A DNA stretch of 64,000 bases from Aselliscus stoliczkanus (lineage: Eukaryota > Chordata > Mammalia > Chiroptera > Hipposideridae). The notes under the pieces were generated by a model. That model was not told the origin of the DNA, did not search any database, and saw nothing but the letters and a program-made list of their open reading frames with translations. Where the stretch lies: positions 92,016,852 to 92,080,851 of the forward strand of contig CM066736.1 of the NCBI GenBank assembly GCA_033961575.1, given 5' to 3'. A program made the translations under genes and the position numbers. Positions 46,236 to 57,800 of the stretch are shown piece after piece (within the stretch, counting starts at the first letter, position 1; each line of letters begins with the position of its first letter).

Positions 46236-46916
46236 AAGGTGGTGCACTAGCATGAATTTTACCAGACCAGTATGGTCTCAGATTTGGCCCTTTGTGGGGA
46301 GGGTTAAACATAGAAAAGATGGCACCTTCCTGCAGGCCACACATAAGGCAGGCTCCACACAGGGAAAATGGCTGCTGTCCCTCCAGCCCTCACTCAAAGC
46401 CACACAACTGTCTTTCCCCATATGTCTCTGGTGCCTCTTGAGTTGCCGCCTCTCCACCAAAGATTAGGAGAGTATTTGCAAGCAATTGAGTCTGAGCGGA
46501 CCCTTTAAGAGGGTGTCTGGCTTTCCAGTAACCTTCCATCTCACTGGGATGAACAGACAGATTCCTCACTGATTTTCACCACTTAATATTGTGGAAACTC
46601 CTCTTCCTGTCACAGTACCTTTGGGCTGAGGACCCCGGTGTAGGGCTGGGACCCCTCCCTTCTGGGGGAGGACTTTACCACCAAGGTGTCCCTCCCAGTG
46701 TTCAACTACTATCTGTTGGTTTGAAATCAGCCTGTTTCGTGTCTCCACCATTTCTACCAGTCTTGATGTGGCCTCTTCTTTATATCCTTAGTTATAGAGA
46801 TTCTGTTCAGCTAGTCTTCAGATGATTCTTGAGGTTGATTGTTCTATAACTTATTTGTAATTTTGGTGTGATCCTGGGTTGCAATAAGCATAGCATTTAC
46901 CTAATCTGCCGTCTTA

Positions 46917-47423
46917 TAAAACATTATTAATATTCCCGTTTTTGAATAAGAAAATCAAGCCTAAGAATAAATAATAATTTTCCAAGAGTGAATATATGAG
47001 TCAGTGTTCTGTTATAGATCATGGAATTCACCTTGGTTTAAGTGGGAAGAGAATTTGGTTCTTGTAAAATCATAGAGAGGGCTTGAATAGGGGGCTTTAT
47101 TTAGGCTGAAACCAAGGAACAATTTTCAGCTCCCCCAAACCCCCTTGTCTTGACCACAATAGAGAAAGTTGTTGCTGTGGCTGCTGCTTCCTTTCCAGGG
47201 CCAATGAATCAGAATCTGCTGGAAATAATCCACATGAGCTAAATGAATGCCCCACACTCTGCCTCCCTCTGCATGTGTCGTATGTGAGAATCAATGTCTC
47301 ATATATGTGCATTAGACAGGAACCTAAACATAAACAAAATCCCAAGAACTGTAATGTTAAGCTTTCCACTCTCAGCAAGTTAGAAAGCATTGAAACAGAT
47401 ATGAAAAGCTAATTTCTTAGTCT
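46917..47423. other. Intergenic, nothing recognised
   Basis: Unassigned 500 bp between two L1 insertions. Confidence 0.5.
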
Positions 47424-47441
47424 AAAAATTGGAAGAGTTAA

Positions 47442-47740
47442 GTGAAATAATAAGTCAGACAGAAAAAGTCGAGAACCTAATGACTTCACTCATATGTGGG
47501 ATATAAAACTGAAAGCAACAAAGGAACAAGACAAACAAACAAACAAAAAAAACAACCCAGAACTCATAGACACAGACAACAGTTTAGTGGTTACCAAAGG
47601 GTACGGAGAGAGTCAAATATATGGTGGAAGGAGAACTGACTCTAGGAACATACAATACAATATACAGATGATGTTTTATAGAATTGTACACTTGAAAACT
47701 CTAATTTTACTAACAAATGTCACCCCAGTAAATTTAATTT
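47442..47740 (+). mobile_element. Short L1 3' end insertion with perfect 18-bp duplication
   Basis: 299 bp of L1 3' end with the end of ORF2 and 3' UTR, flanked by AAAAATTGGAAGAGTTAA at 47424-47441 and 47741-47758. Severe 5' truncation; the perfect duplication suggests one of the younger insertions here. Confidence 0.94.
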
Positions 47741-48234
47741 AAAAATTGGAAGAGTTAAAGAGAACAGAATATTTTAAATTGGAATTATTCCCCAAAATTT
47801 GGAAAGTATGGCCACTGTGCCTATCACTTGAAAGTATGACACACATTCACACAAGGGTTTATTCATCAAATATCTTTTGACCATTGAATAAACAATAAGT
47901 AGAACTAATTTTTAGTAACCAAGAGTCATAAAGAGATGTCTGTGATATAAGAAACTTACAATGTAGGTTGAGAAATAATATGTGTATTTGAATCATTATC
48001 GAATATAAGGTGGAGTCTAGAAAAGTGTTATAACCAAGATATTGTCACACTAAAAGTAACTAAGCACAGCTAGAGATCATTTCTTCCTGATAGGTGTGGG
48101 GATAAATCAGCACAAGCTGGAGTTTGGAAAAAAAGAGGAAAACATCATGGAAGACTTGAGGCTCCAGCTGAATTTCAAAGATATATTGAGTAATTCTGCT
48201 TATCTTGTATTTTGTTGAATAATTTAGAAAAGTA

Positions 48235-48345
48235 TGTGTCAATCGCTGTGCCAGATGCATTCACATATATTCATTTTCATTTAATCTTCATACCAACTTT
48301 GAAGGTGGATATTATGAACCACATCTCACAAATTTGGAAACTGAA
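48235..48345 (+). repeat. MIR-like ancient SINE
   Basis: 'atttaatcttcataccaact' and 'ggaaactgaa' in MIR order, directly followed by a CAAA microsatellite. Confidence 0.6.
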
Positions 48346-48351
48346 ACTAAA

Positions 48352-48398
48352 ACAAACAAACAAACAAACAAACAAACAAACAAACAAACAAACAAACT
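48352..48398 (+). repeat. (CAAA)n microsatellite
   Basis: Eleven or so perfect CAAA units. Confidence 0.95.
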
Positions 48399-49053
48399 GA
48401 AGTTCTAATAACCTAGAAAACCACAAAACTAATAGCTGGTAATGTCGGGTCTTAAGCTAAATATATGCCTCCCAACACCATCTACTTTCCTATTATTTTT
48501 CCACTTACGAAGTTGCCAGTGAAGCTGTTTTAAAAGTCTGATTACATTATTTATTAGAAGATAATAAACCTGAATGAGTGAATTAGAAGTCCCTGAGAAA
48601 ATATATTGGGGAAAGCCTTCTATAGATTAAAATATATTCTGATTTACTTTGCTAAGAGAAGCAGTACAACCTAAAAGGTAAAAAATAGTGGGGGTAGTTC
48701 TAGCAGTAAAGTTACTTATACTAGTTCTGAGAGGAACTAAGTGTTTCCTAGTGGCATATAAAGTCTTATCATAAGTGGCAGAAAAGCTGGGTAGAATATA
48801 TTCAACACCTGAGTTTAAATTTTGCTAAATGTGTTAGCTCAGACATCTCAGAATCAATGCAATTCTGCAGCAGCATTGTGTGGCTGGAAGAAAGATAGAA
48901 GTTATTTATAAAGAAATATTTGAAAAATTAAATGTGGAACAAATGGTTTTGCATTTTAATTCAAGTTCTGTCATATATCATACTTAAGTAGAAAATGAGC
49001 TTTGCTTAGGTTGTTTATTTCAAAATATAAACCCATGTCAGTTTTTAAAGGGG
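48399..49053. other. Intergenic, nothing recognised
   Basis: AT-rich, no feature supported. Confidence 0.5.
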
Positions 49054-49055
49054 TA

Positions 49056-49211
49056 CAGTAAAACCTTGGATTGTGAGTAACGTGGTTTGCAAGTGTTCCA
49101 CAAGATGAGCAAATATTTCTAATACATTTTAACATGGTAAGTGAGTGATGTCTTGCAATATGAATAGTTTGTTTCCAGAATGAATTATACTTGCAAACCA
49201 AGGTATCACTG
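49056..49211. mobile_element. Tigger-like MITE
   Basis: 156 bp with inverted ends CAGTAAAACCTTGGATTG and (complement of the right end) CAGTGATACCTTGGTTTG, flanked by TA at 49054-49055 and 49212-49213. Non-coding member of the Tc1/mariner superfamily. Confidence 0.85.
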
Positions 49212-49213
49212 TA

Positions 49214-50040
49214 TATTTATTCAAAGCATTCCCACTGAGATTTATTTCAATTTGACTAATATTTATTGAATGTCATTAACAGTCAGGATCCTAGTAACAA
49301 ACAGAAAGCAATTTCTGCTGAAATTTTTAGTAGAATTAAATGTCACAACCATGTGCTATGTGCCAAGGTTGGATGAGGTGAAGACAACCAAAAGGATGTT
49401 GAGCCACGTAAGGACTGGTGGTGCAGATACCCAGTGACAGCTGCAGCCTTGGAAGGAGCACCCTTCCAACCCCTGTTGCTGGAGTTGTAGTCATTGCCAG
49501 TGTCACAGAACCCAGGGAAGTAGGGAAGAATCCTTTGTCATCTCTTTCCTCGCATCCTTCAGTTTCCTGCTGGTGCCTCACATTAACCCAACCAAATTGG
49601 AAGCCAGAGGCTAACAGAGCCAGAGTGATACAGTCCACAGGGTCCATTCCTCTCATTCCCTGGGAGACTGGGTACACAAAGGGGTACAGCAGTGCAAAGA
49701 ATAGGTAACTGGGGGTTGGGTGGGGTGGGAAATAGGACTAGTCATCACAGGTGCCTACTGTGGCCAATATTGTAGATTCAAGAGGAGTAAGGTTAGTTTC
49801 TGCCCTAGAGGAACTCACAATGTAACAGGGAATGAAACACAAACTGACAGATCTGTTAGAATGAAAAGCTGCTGCAGACAAGGCTGAATATTCAAAGTGA
49901 ACTTACCTTGTTCCTGCTTCACTCTATAGATGACTGTCATTCACCTGGTAGAAGCACAAAATCCTGAGGATCTATTATAGTACTTGCAGAAACTGAAAAT
50001 GCTTCTGTAGAACTTATTATGTGTCCATAAACTTACGTAG
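49214..50040. other. Intergenic; higher-GC unassigned block at 49330-49720
   Basis: The block at 49330-49720 is richer in GC than its surroundings and open on both strands (113 and 96 codons), but shows no domain; I take it as an old unrecognised repeat or chance. Confidence 0.4.
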
Positions 50041-50089
50041 TAAGAGAAAATTCACAGATTGGTTAAATTTGAATTGGTAAACAGGAATC

Positions 50090-50535
50090 TCCTTCCTTAT
50101 GTGACCCTTTGCTTCCTTATGTCACTTTATGCTAATCGTCTTTCAGGTCTTTTAGTGTGCTATTATCTCTCTTGACTCTTGGGTTTTCTTATCTCTGAAA
50201 CCCTGACCTTCACTACTGCCCACCATTTTACATTTACATTTGTGTATTTCCTTCAAGTATTAGCCTAAATGCTACTTCTTCTGCTGGAGTATTTTCTCTG
50301 CTCAGTCTAAGTCTACCTACCATTTGCTTCCATAGTACTTTGTACTTGCATCATCACACTTAAAACTCTGAAGTTAATTGTGTCTTTATCTTTTCTACTC
50401 ATTATGGCTATTCAAAGGAAGAATCTGCGTCTATTTGTTTTTTGTTTTTGTCGACCATTGTATTCTCATAGGCTATTACAGTGCTTAGCTAGGGATAAAG
50501 GCACAACAAATACTTAATGAGTGAATGAATGAAGG
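50090..50535 (+). repeat. LINE-2-like relic (3' end)
   Basis: Recognisable L2 order: 'cttcaagtattagcctaaatgctacttcttctgctgg', 'gtactttgtacttgcatcatcac', ending with 'acaacaaatacttaatgagtgaatgaatgaa'. Confidence 0.75.
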
Positions 50536-52026
50536 AAGTCAAGCAAGGTAAGAATTACTATAATGTAATTATTAAGTATGTTAAGGTGATGATATCATCA
50601 GAATGGATGTTTCATATTGAGGATCAATAAAAAACAAGGTTGAGTTGGTGAATGCTACAATGATTCCAAGATAATAATAATGAATCAAATGACTAGATCC
50701 TATTTCATTCAAATTGAAAATTCTTTAGCAGTAGGGTAACATTATAAGAGCATTATATAAGAAAGATTAGTCCAGGAAGGTTGAATAATGTTGAGGATGG
50801 TTTAGGTCAAAAATAGGAGACCAATTTTAGACCCCCACTTAAAATGGGCAAGATATAACTCTTTCTGATTATTTCTCTCATATTTTAGTCTTAATTTGAT
50901 CAATTTGGTGGAATTCTCCCTGGTACACGGCATTTCCTTATCTCATCAGTAGGTCCCCTAGTGGTACCTAACATTCATATTTAGAAAATTTTGTATTTGT
51001 TTTCCACCTAATTTGTGTATAGCATTTGTTATATTGATGTATTGAGGATTTCAACTCAAACATATGCTGATGTAATGATGTTCCATTAGTTTGCTGATAA
51101 TAGTTATGATTTAGCATGAAAGGCACAAGAATCCAAGAGCCCAAAAGAGAGTGTCTCAAGGGACACATAACTGCAAAAGTTGCAATAACACTGATTCTTT
51201 CTAATAATACTTGATCCCATCCTTGTAATGAGAAATGAGCTCTTATAGTCCTGGAAGGAGCCTGAAATTGGGAGAAAACTGGGAGATTATCAGCATTATT
51301 TTTAAAGTCAGTGGTGGTCCACCATCATCAACCCAATACAATCACAGACAGTACTACCACCACCACCACCGCCACACCATTATCCCATATCATCACACCT
51401 ACACATAACTTACTGACTGGATTGCTTATTCCTTCCAGGCATCAGTGTTTGTTAACTAATGTGTCCCTAGAGCTATTATCACAGACTCTTAGATCTAGAG
51501 AAAATCTAATACAGTCATTGTAAAGTTAGACTCCCTGAGTTCAAATAATGCCTTCACATTTGTTAAGTGTGCATCTTGGACAGATTATTTAATCTCTCTT
51601 TGCATGAATCAGCTTCCTAATCTATAAAATCAGGTAACTAATCATAAATAACTATAGAAGTGTTACGAAAATAAAATAATTTATTATATGTAAAGGTTTA
51701 ATAACACTACCTTACATATGTTAACATTTATTATTATTACTCTGTCATTTCAAAGTACTGATTAAATATATAAATATAAATTCACGAACGTTATTGTCTG
51801 ACCTTTGTACAGCATATAGTAAACATAGTTTAAGATGAAAGCAATACATAATGCGTTATGTTTCAATTTTTAATTTTTTTCTCTCTTCCTATGCTGTGAT
51901 TACTTAAAAATCAAGATCTATAAAGCAAGCAAATATGCAGAATCATGATAAGTGTCATAGGAATGACATCCTTTCTGGGACACTCTTTCTTCCTCAAGGC
52001 AGCAGGGCTCAGCTGAGTAGGAGGCA
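50536..52026. other. Intergenic with a (CAC)n run and MIR-like piece
   Basis: A CAC/CCA run lies at 51352-51376; a MIR-like segment is probable at 51530-51690. The rest is unassigned and AT-rich. Confidence 0.5.
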
Positions 52027-52590
52027 CTATCCAACCCCCATGGTCTTTATGATAGCATTCTTGATTTCCTGGTTCCTAAAACAGTAGATGAAGGAATTTA
52101 GCATGTGTGTGAGGACTGCACATACAGCTGAGAATAATTTGTTGGAATTAAATGATTCAATAGTTCTGGACTGAACATACTAACAATCATGGCTGTGTGA
52201 TAAATTATGACTACAATGAGGTGGGATGCACAGATGGAGGATTTCTTCCCTCCCTGGGTGGAAGATACATGCAGAATGGTGGAGACAATGTACAATAGAT
52301 GTGGGAGAGGATGATAATGATGAGAGGGAAGACAAAAGTGACAATCGCTAAAGCAAAGTCCGCTTGCTCAGCTGAGGACATGTCTTACAGGCCAGTTTGA
52401 GGACTGGTAGGAAGTCACAAAAAAAAAAAAAGGTGGTTCATGACATTGGAGACACAGATGGTGACATGTAAAATGAAATAGACCTTGATCACAGTGATCA
52501 TAAAACCAGTCATATAGAAGAAAACTACCAACTGCACACAATAACCTGTGGTCAGGATGACCAGATATCAGAGAGGACATGTCAGTGCAT
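52027..52590 (-). pseudogene. Olfactory receptor pseudogene, 5'-truncated
   Basis: The minus strand carries the second half of a class II OR from the end of loop 2 (ALTCPL, then a stop, then YLVILTTGYCVQL) to the C-terminus (FIYCFRNQEIKNAIIKTM, TAG at 52027). TM4, loop 2 (VMNHLFFFFCDFLPVLKLAC), TM5, TM6 (ICASHLIVVIIY) and TM7 are readable only by moving between three frames. Breaks include a TGA where the R of PLRY is expected, frameshifts near 52385, 52270 and 52140, and a 12-base T run (sense strand). Everything upstream of about 52590 is replaced by other repeat sequence. It most resembles OR6/OR11-like receptors; the subfamily is uncertain. Confidence 0.9.
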
Positions 52591-52594
52591 TTTA

Positions 52595-52870
52595 TTTATA
52601 ATAACAAAAACACAGAAATATGTTAAACTTCTACAAATAGAGAATTGGTTAAATAATTTACAGTTTACAAATTGTACATCTATATATACAAATCTTTCTG
52701 AATCAGAATGTTCTCAATATTTTTAATGTTTGTGACACATGTTGCCAAATTTCCTTCCAGCAAGGCTGAGCCAATTTGTGCCTTTCCATACTCTCGAGAA
52801 GCATGAAGGATTTAGTTCCTGCACCTGCCAATCCTATCTATAGGTGTGACACATATGTCTGGGCTACATG
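52595..52870. repeat. Ancient L1-like fragments
   Basis: 'agaattggttaaataatttac' (52640) and 'tgttgccaaatttccttccag' (52740) are phrases of old L1 3' regions. They abut the pseudogene at its lost 5' side. Confidence 0.5.
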
Positions 52871-53640
52871 GCTTTAAATTATATTCATTTATTATATTTC
52901 TTCATAGCCACCATATGCTAGACATTATTCTGGGTGATGGTAATAAAGTGATGTGATCCTTGCCTGCATGGAACTTACAGTCTAATTAGGAAAATGGAAG
53001 ATTAAATAAACAACTCAATTCAGCCACCAGTTCAATGTGTTAACTGACCTTGGTAAATCAAGAAATGAAGCAAAAACCTCTGTAGTCCAGGAGTGATATG
53101 TTGTCAGCACAAAAATTTTCAGTTCTCTATCTCCTTGCCTTGTAATTCACACTAAAATGATCACTGCCTTGGGCCCCATTACCTCATAGGCTGCAGTCAG
53201 TGGCCTATGGCTAAAAGAGACTTCATCCAGAGACTCCTGATGCTTTTCCATAATTAAGCCTTTGCTTCTCTGAATGGCTTCGTCCTTCTGCTTCCCTTTT
53301 CTACACCTTCTTCCTCAGAACCAAAATCAAGAGTAATCCCAGGAAAGGCAATGTAGAGAGATGCCAGTTCTGCATTTGTTTGGTTGTTTAAATGTTGATG
53401 TACAGTGTCTTCTGCTCAGAGTCAATCCTTTCCACCCCACCAGGATGCATGATTCCTGAATCAGCTCTATGTAAATTACACAGAAATCCAGATGCTAGCT
53501 ACTAGTTTGCAGTCCATCCCTCTTCCTCCTCCTGAACTAATTTCTTGGTGGTGTGTTTGAAACTCTAATCCCTAATTTAGGCCGTAAAATTCCTCTGGAC
53601 TTCATAGAAGACATAGACCCCAAATTTAAGAATCTTTTCT
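52871..53640. other. Intergenic downstream of the OR6A2-type gene
   Basis: An old dispersed repeat is likely at 52900-53020 ('gatccttgcctgcatggaacttacagtctaatt'). The rest is unassigned. Confidence 0.45.
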
Positions 53641-53659
53641 AAGACTTAACACCTTCTTT

Positions 53660-54643
53660 CTATCCACCTCTTCTAGCTTTTCCAGGCTTGGCATCCTGGC
53701 CCTGGTACAGATGCAGAGTGTGGTGTAGGGCTCTCTTGACCTCTTGGTTGCGCAAGCAGTAAATGATGGGGTTGAGCAATGGTACAATGACGGCATAGAG
53801 TACAGAGACCAACTTGTTGGTATTAAAAGCTGAGAGTGCCTTTGGCCGGGCATAGATGAAGATACTGGCTGCATAGAAGATGACTACAACAGTGAGATGA
53901 GAGGCACAGGTGGAAAAGGCTTTATGGCGCCCAGCAGCTGAGGGAATGCGAATTATGGCACCAGTGATGGCCATGTAGGAAGCCACAGTGACAGAGAGTG
54001 GCCCTAGCAGGATAAAAATGGCCAGGACAAAGTCTGTAAGCTCTGCTGTGGACATGTCAGTGCATGAAAGGTTGAGCAATGGGGAGACATCACAGAAAAA
54101 GTGGTTGATGATGTTGGGGCCACAGTAAGAGAGGCGAGAAATGAAAAAAACTTTGAGCATGGCGATACCAAAACCTCCAGCCCAGGAGCTAGCTGCCAGC
54201 TGCACACACAGCTGGCCACTGACAATGATAGGGTAGTGGAGAGGATGACAGATGGCCACATAACGATCATAGGCCATAACAGCAAGAAGGACACACTCAG
54301 TGCAGCCCAGACCAAGGAAAAAGTAGAGCTGTGTCATGCAGCCTTCAAAGGAGATTAGCTGTCCATGGCCCTGTGTGGACCCAACAAAGCCAGCTAGCAT
54401 CTTGGGAATAGTGACAGTCACATACCAGATCTCCAGGAAGGACATATTAGCCAGAAAGAAGTACATGGGTTTGTGGAGGGTGGGGTGGTTCCTAACTGCC
54501 ACAATGATGAGTGTGTTCTCAATTAGCACCAACATATAGGCCAGCAGAGAGATGGCAAACAATAGTGCCCGCAGTGGCACAGGAGCTGGGAAGCCCAACA
54601 ACACAAACTCACTTACTTGCCCACTCTGATTCCTCCATTCCAT
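53660..54643 (-). CDS. OR6A2: Olfactory receptor OR6A2-type (I7-like), intact
   Basis: Single-exon frame of 327 codons if started at the ATG of MEWRNQSG (54643), the length and start of human OR6A2 as I recall; an in-frame ATG six codons upstream (54661) would add MDKTKP. Class A GPCR of olfactory cilia. Hallmarks: N-glycosylation site NQS at 5-7, EN in place of GN at 42-43 in TM1, KPMYFFL at 58-64, C102 and C184 for the disulfide, [10 protein letters not shown] at 123-132, SY at 222-223, [10 protein letters not shown] at 241-250, [12 protein letters not shown] at 288-299, and a longer basic tail. This is the counterpart of the rodent I7 receptor, which responds to aliphatic aldehydes such as octanal; K164 and D204, residues modelled for aldehyde binding in I7, are both present. 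No damage is seen. Confidence 0.96.
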   Translation of the reverse strand: MEWRNQSGQVSEFVLLGFPAPVPLRALLFAISLLAYMLVLIENTLIIVAVRNHPTLHKPMYFFLANMSFLEIWYVTVTIPKMLAGFVGSTQGHGQLISFEGCMTQLYFFLGLGCTECVLLAVMAYDRYVAICHPLHYPIIVSGQLCVQLAASSWAGGFGIAMLKVFFISRLSYCGPNIINHFFCDVSPLLNLSCTDMSTAELTDFVLAIFILLGPLSVTVASYMAITGAIIRIPSAAGRHKAFSTCASHLTVVVIFYAASIFIYARPKALSAFNTNKLVSVLYAVIVPLLNPIIYCLRNQEVKRALHHTLHLYQGQDAKPGKARRGG

Positions 54644-54661
54644 GGGTTTAGTCTTGTCCAC

Positions 54662-55504
54662 TGCTCTTCAGGAGGGAGAATAGAGTATCTTCAGGAGACA
54701 GCAGCAAGAATGCAACCTTCCTCTTGGTGGGTTTATATTAGTAGAATGCAATGTATGTAGTACGTATAATTCACCACTGAGCAGAGGCCATTGTTCTCTT
54801 CTGTAATCTGGGGAAAAGCTACGACAAACATGGACAAGAATAAATTATTTTGTTTTGGCGATAATATTGAAGAAGCATGCATTGATAAGCACCAGGTAAA
54901 GATGATACTAGTTGATCTCTAAAGAAGATACATTAAAAAAACAAAAATTGTAAGAGAGTCTGATCTACCCTAACATGAAAGTTTGTCTGTAAGCTGGATT
55001 ATGACTCTGCATAATGGAGGAATAACAATAACATACAATACAATTAAGTATTTGATGTGTTTTAATAATACAAGCATTGTTCTAAAAATTTTGTGGATAT
55101 TAATTCACTTAATCTTCAGAAGAACCTTGAGTTAGTAATATTATTAACACCACTTAACACCTAAGGAAACTGAAGCATAGTTAAGCAACTTGTTCCACGT
55201 CAGAAAGATAGTAAGAGGTGAAACCAGTAAGTCAGGACCTCAGAGCTTCCAAAATATTCAGACATGAAGGAAGGGCTGTAAGATTTATCCTGGATTTATA
55301 TCCAAGAGAGGGAATCACTGGGGCTCAGCTAGGAAAGCTGTAGAGTCCCAAAACGGTCCTACATAACCTAGTACTTAACAGGAGGACCTGGGACCCACCA
55401 GAAAATCATGTTAGGAAGAGGATTCTGGAAGGCAGAATAATTGAAAATCCCAATGGTTCTGAAAGTTGTGCTCTCTTGGAATGAGAGCAAAAAAATCTTC
55501 CTTT
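54662..55504. other. Upstream region of the OR6A2-type gene
   Basis: Likely holds the promoter and 5' non-coding exon on the minus strand, but none can be located by eye. A MIR-like piece (about 55070-55260) is recognisable by 'aatcttcagaagaacctt' and 'aggaaactgaagcatag'. Confidence 0.5.
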
Positions 55505-55509
55505 AGTAC

Positions 55510-55872
55510 TGTTAAAAGATAAGCTGAGGCACATTAAAATTTTCAAGAGTTTATTTGAACAAACCTCAATTCAAATCAGGCAATGCCAAACAAATTAGGT
55601 GTGCTCTATTGACAGAAGTTAGGGACAAGGCTTTTATAGAGCAGATTCAGAAGTAATGCAAGACCATTATTTGACAGATTATAGGTTAGGTGTTTGCCTT
55701 TTTTGAGAAGGCCTACTTGGCTGCTTGTGATTGGTTGTTTTTAAATTTTGTTTTCTTGAATATTAGTGCATTTACAATTGACTTTGGCTTAAGTTTCAGT
55801 TTGTATACCTATGTATGCTACCAAGCCATTAAAGCCACCTAGTCTAACATCCTTATTTAATTACTTTAACAG
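55510..55872 (-). mobile_element. Solo LTR of an endogenous retrovirus
   Basis: 363 bp bounded by TGTTAAA / TTTAACA on each strand. Read on the minus strand it has a TATA-like 'ctataaaagcc' and a polyadenylation signal AATAAA near its end, the order expected of U3-R-U5. Flanks GTAC / GTAT (55506-55509 and 55873-55876) fit a 4-bp duplication. No internal retroviral sequence is present. Confidence 0.8.
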
Positions 55873-55876
55873 TATC

Positions 55877-56219
55877 AAGACCAATATAAAAGCATACGTT
55901 TAGTAAAGTACTGTCTTTGTTTACTTTGGTATCAAAAATAAAATTTACCCTTTCCAAATGTCAAGCCTCTTCTGGACCTGATGACTTTTCCACATGGGGG
56001 TTGATATGAAGAAAAAGTTATTGGCCTCTATTGTCCCTGTATGGTTGTAGCATTGGAAGGGAGTATAGAGATTACAAAGGTGAATGGTGGCAGGAGCAGC
56101 TGCACACCTGGGTGAGAGTTCCCCTCAGGAGATGCCTTACTTTTTAGTCTTAGGCCAGTTTTTATGAGGTTAGCAGCGGCAGAATGTGTTCACACATCAG
56201 ATTTCAACTTGCAAATCGG
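55877..56219. other. Intergenic, nothing recognised
   Basis: No feature supported. Confidence 0.5.
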
Positions 56220-56221
56220 TT

Positions 56222-56626
56222 TTTTTCCAGCTTTATTGAGATAAAATTGACATATAATATTGGGTAAATTTAAGTCGTACAGTGTGACTATTTGATACAA
56301 GAATGTATTGTGTACCACAATAAGTTAGTTAACACATTCTTTAGCTCACATAATTACCATTTTGTTGTTGCTATGGTGGGACTACTAAAGGTCTAATCTC
56401 ATTGCCACCTTCAAGTATACAATAGAGTATTGTTAACTGTACATATGATGCTATACATTATATCAGAACATATTCATCTTATACCTAAAAGTTTGTACTC
56501 TTTGACCAACATCTCCCCATTTCCCCCACCCTCAACTCCTGATACTCACCATTCTTCTATCCGTTTCTATGAGTAGCCAAGACATTAGAACAACCTAAGT
56601 GTCCATCAATTGATGAATGGATAAAA

Positions 56627-56686
<60 letters not shown>

Positions 56687-56830
56687 CCTAAAAATATATA
56701 TTGGGAATAACAAAAAGGAAAGAAATTCTGCTTTTTGCAATGACATAGATAGACCTTCATGACATTCTACTAAGTGAAATAAGCCAGACAGAGAAAGACA
56801 AATACTATATATCTCACTTATATATGGAAG
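56222..56830. repeat. Ancient L1 3' UTR in two opposed pieces with a (TA)n run
   Basis: 56222-56575 is L1 3' UTR in minus orientation ('ctttattgagataaaattgacatata', 'ccatttcccccaccctc'); 56576-56830 is L1 sequence in + orientation ('agtgtccatcaattgatgaatggata', 'taagtgaaataagccagacagagaaaga'). The head-to-head layout suggests 5' inversion. A TA run of about 26 units lies at 56632-56683. Confidence 0.75.
56632..56683. repeat. (TA)n microsatellite
   Basis: About 26 TA units inside the old L1; likely length-variable. Confidence 0.93.
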
Positions 56831-57229
56831 ATAAAAACATCAAACCTGCTAATGGTTTTACTTCTCTTTATGCTCTGTGATCAATACTTGAGCATTACTC
56901 AGCACTTGAGCCCTTGGCATCTGTCAATATTAGAGTACTGTAATGTAATTACAAAATGCCATATCCCTGGCTTACATTTCCCATCCTTATTATCCATACC
57001 TACAATTTATTTGTTTCATAATGTATGGTAGATCAATGATATTCCAGACCACAGGCTGAGTTGCAGTACATACAAAGTAAGGAAGACATGTGCTAACCTA
57101 TCAAGGAGCTCATAATCTAGTGGTAGGGACATATATTCATCTTCTCATCCTTGAAAGTTTAAGCTGCCACACCTATTCCTACACTATATATTAGCTTCAT
57201 AAATGGGAATTTCAAAAGTACAATTGTCT

Positions 57230-57800
57230 TTCATAACCTTAGCCTTCATCCTTTCTTCTCAATCCAAGCCTCATGTGACATTTAATGTGCATTTGATCCT
57301 CTTGGCCCCATACCTTCCTACTTATCCTTTAATCTTCTCTACTCTCACATTCAATGCTTTGCATACTTGAATAAAAAAAAATCAGTCTCTTACATGGACT
57401 GCTAATTGGTCTTACTGCCTATAGTCTCTCCCCTAAAGCTTAAATCTGACCATTATACTTCTTTAGTACCTTCTATAGTGCCTACTGCCTACACAACAGT
57501 GCTCAAGCTATTTAACAAGGCATATAAGTACTTCATGACTTGCCACTACTGTCACCAAAACCTATCTCTTGCCACAACCTACCTCATATTTTAAACCCTG
57601 AAGCTCTTATAATATAGCAGGGTATTACCTCTGTAGCTTTGCTCATGCTGCAATCTCCATGAGCATGGCTAACTCCTAGTTAGCCTTCAAGTCTTGGCTG
57701 ATGTTGCATCTCATCATACAGACATTAGTTGTCCTTTTTTCTTTCCTTTCCCCTTCACTGGTTTGGTGAGCTTCCTCTCATCACTCTTCCCATTCTACAT
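57230..57800 (+). repeat. LINE-2-like relic
   Basis: L2 3' phrases in + order ('cttgccactactgtcacc', 'agccttcaagtcttggctgatg', 'gttgtcctttttt'). Confidence 0.6.

Larger units (their letters stand above)
42525..46916 (-). mobile_element. L1 lacking its 3' end
   Basis: On the minus strand: 5' UTR (about 44880-46916), ORF1 (about 44070-44860, decayed), ORF2 endonuclease (starting at 44022) and part of the reverse transcriptase down to 42525. The element stops at an internal A-rich tract of ORF2 (T8 at 42532-42539); reverse transcriptase C-terminus and 3' UTR are missing. The 5' UTR holds two tandem units of about 333 bp. Confidence 0.85.

Noticed and set aside
49336..49677. 113-codon minus-strand frame in a GC-richer block
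   Set aside because: Open on both strands at once, no domain, no start context or splice sites that stand out. Probably an old repeat.
54004..54315. 103-codon minus-strand frame and an 85-codon + strand frame within the OR6A2-type gene
   Set aside because: Out-of-frame and antisense shadows of the receptor.
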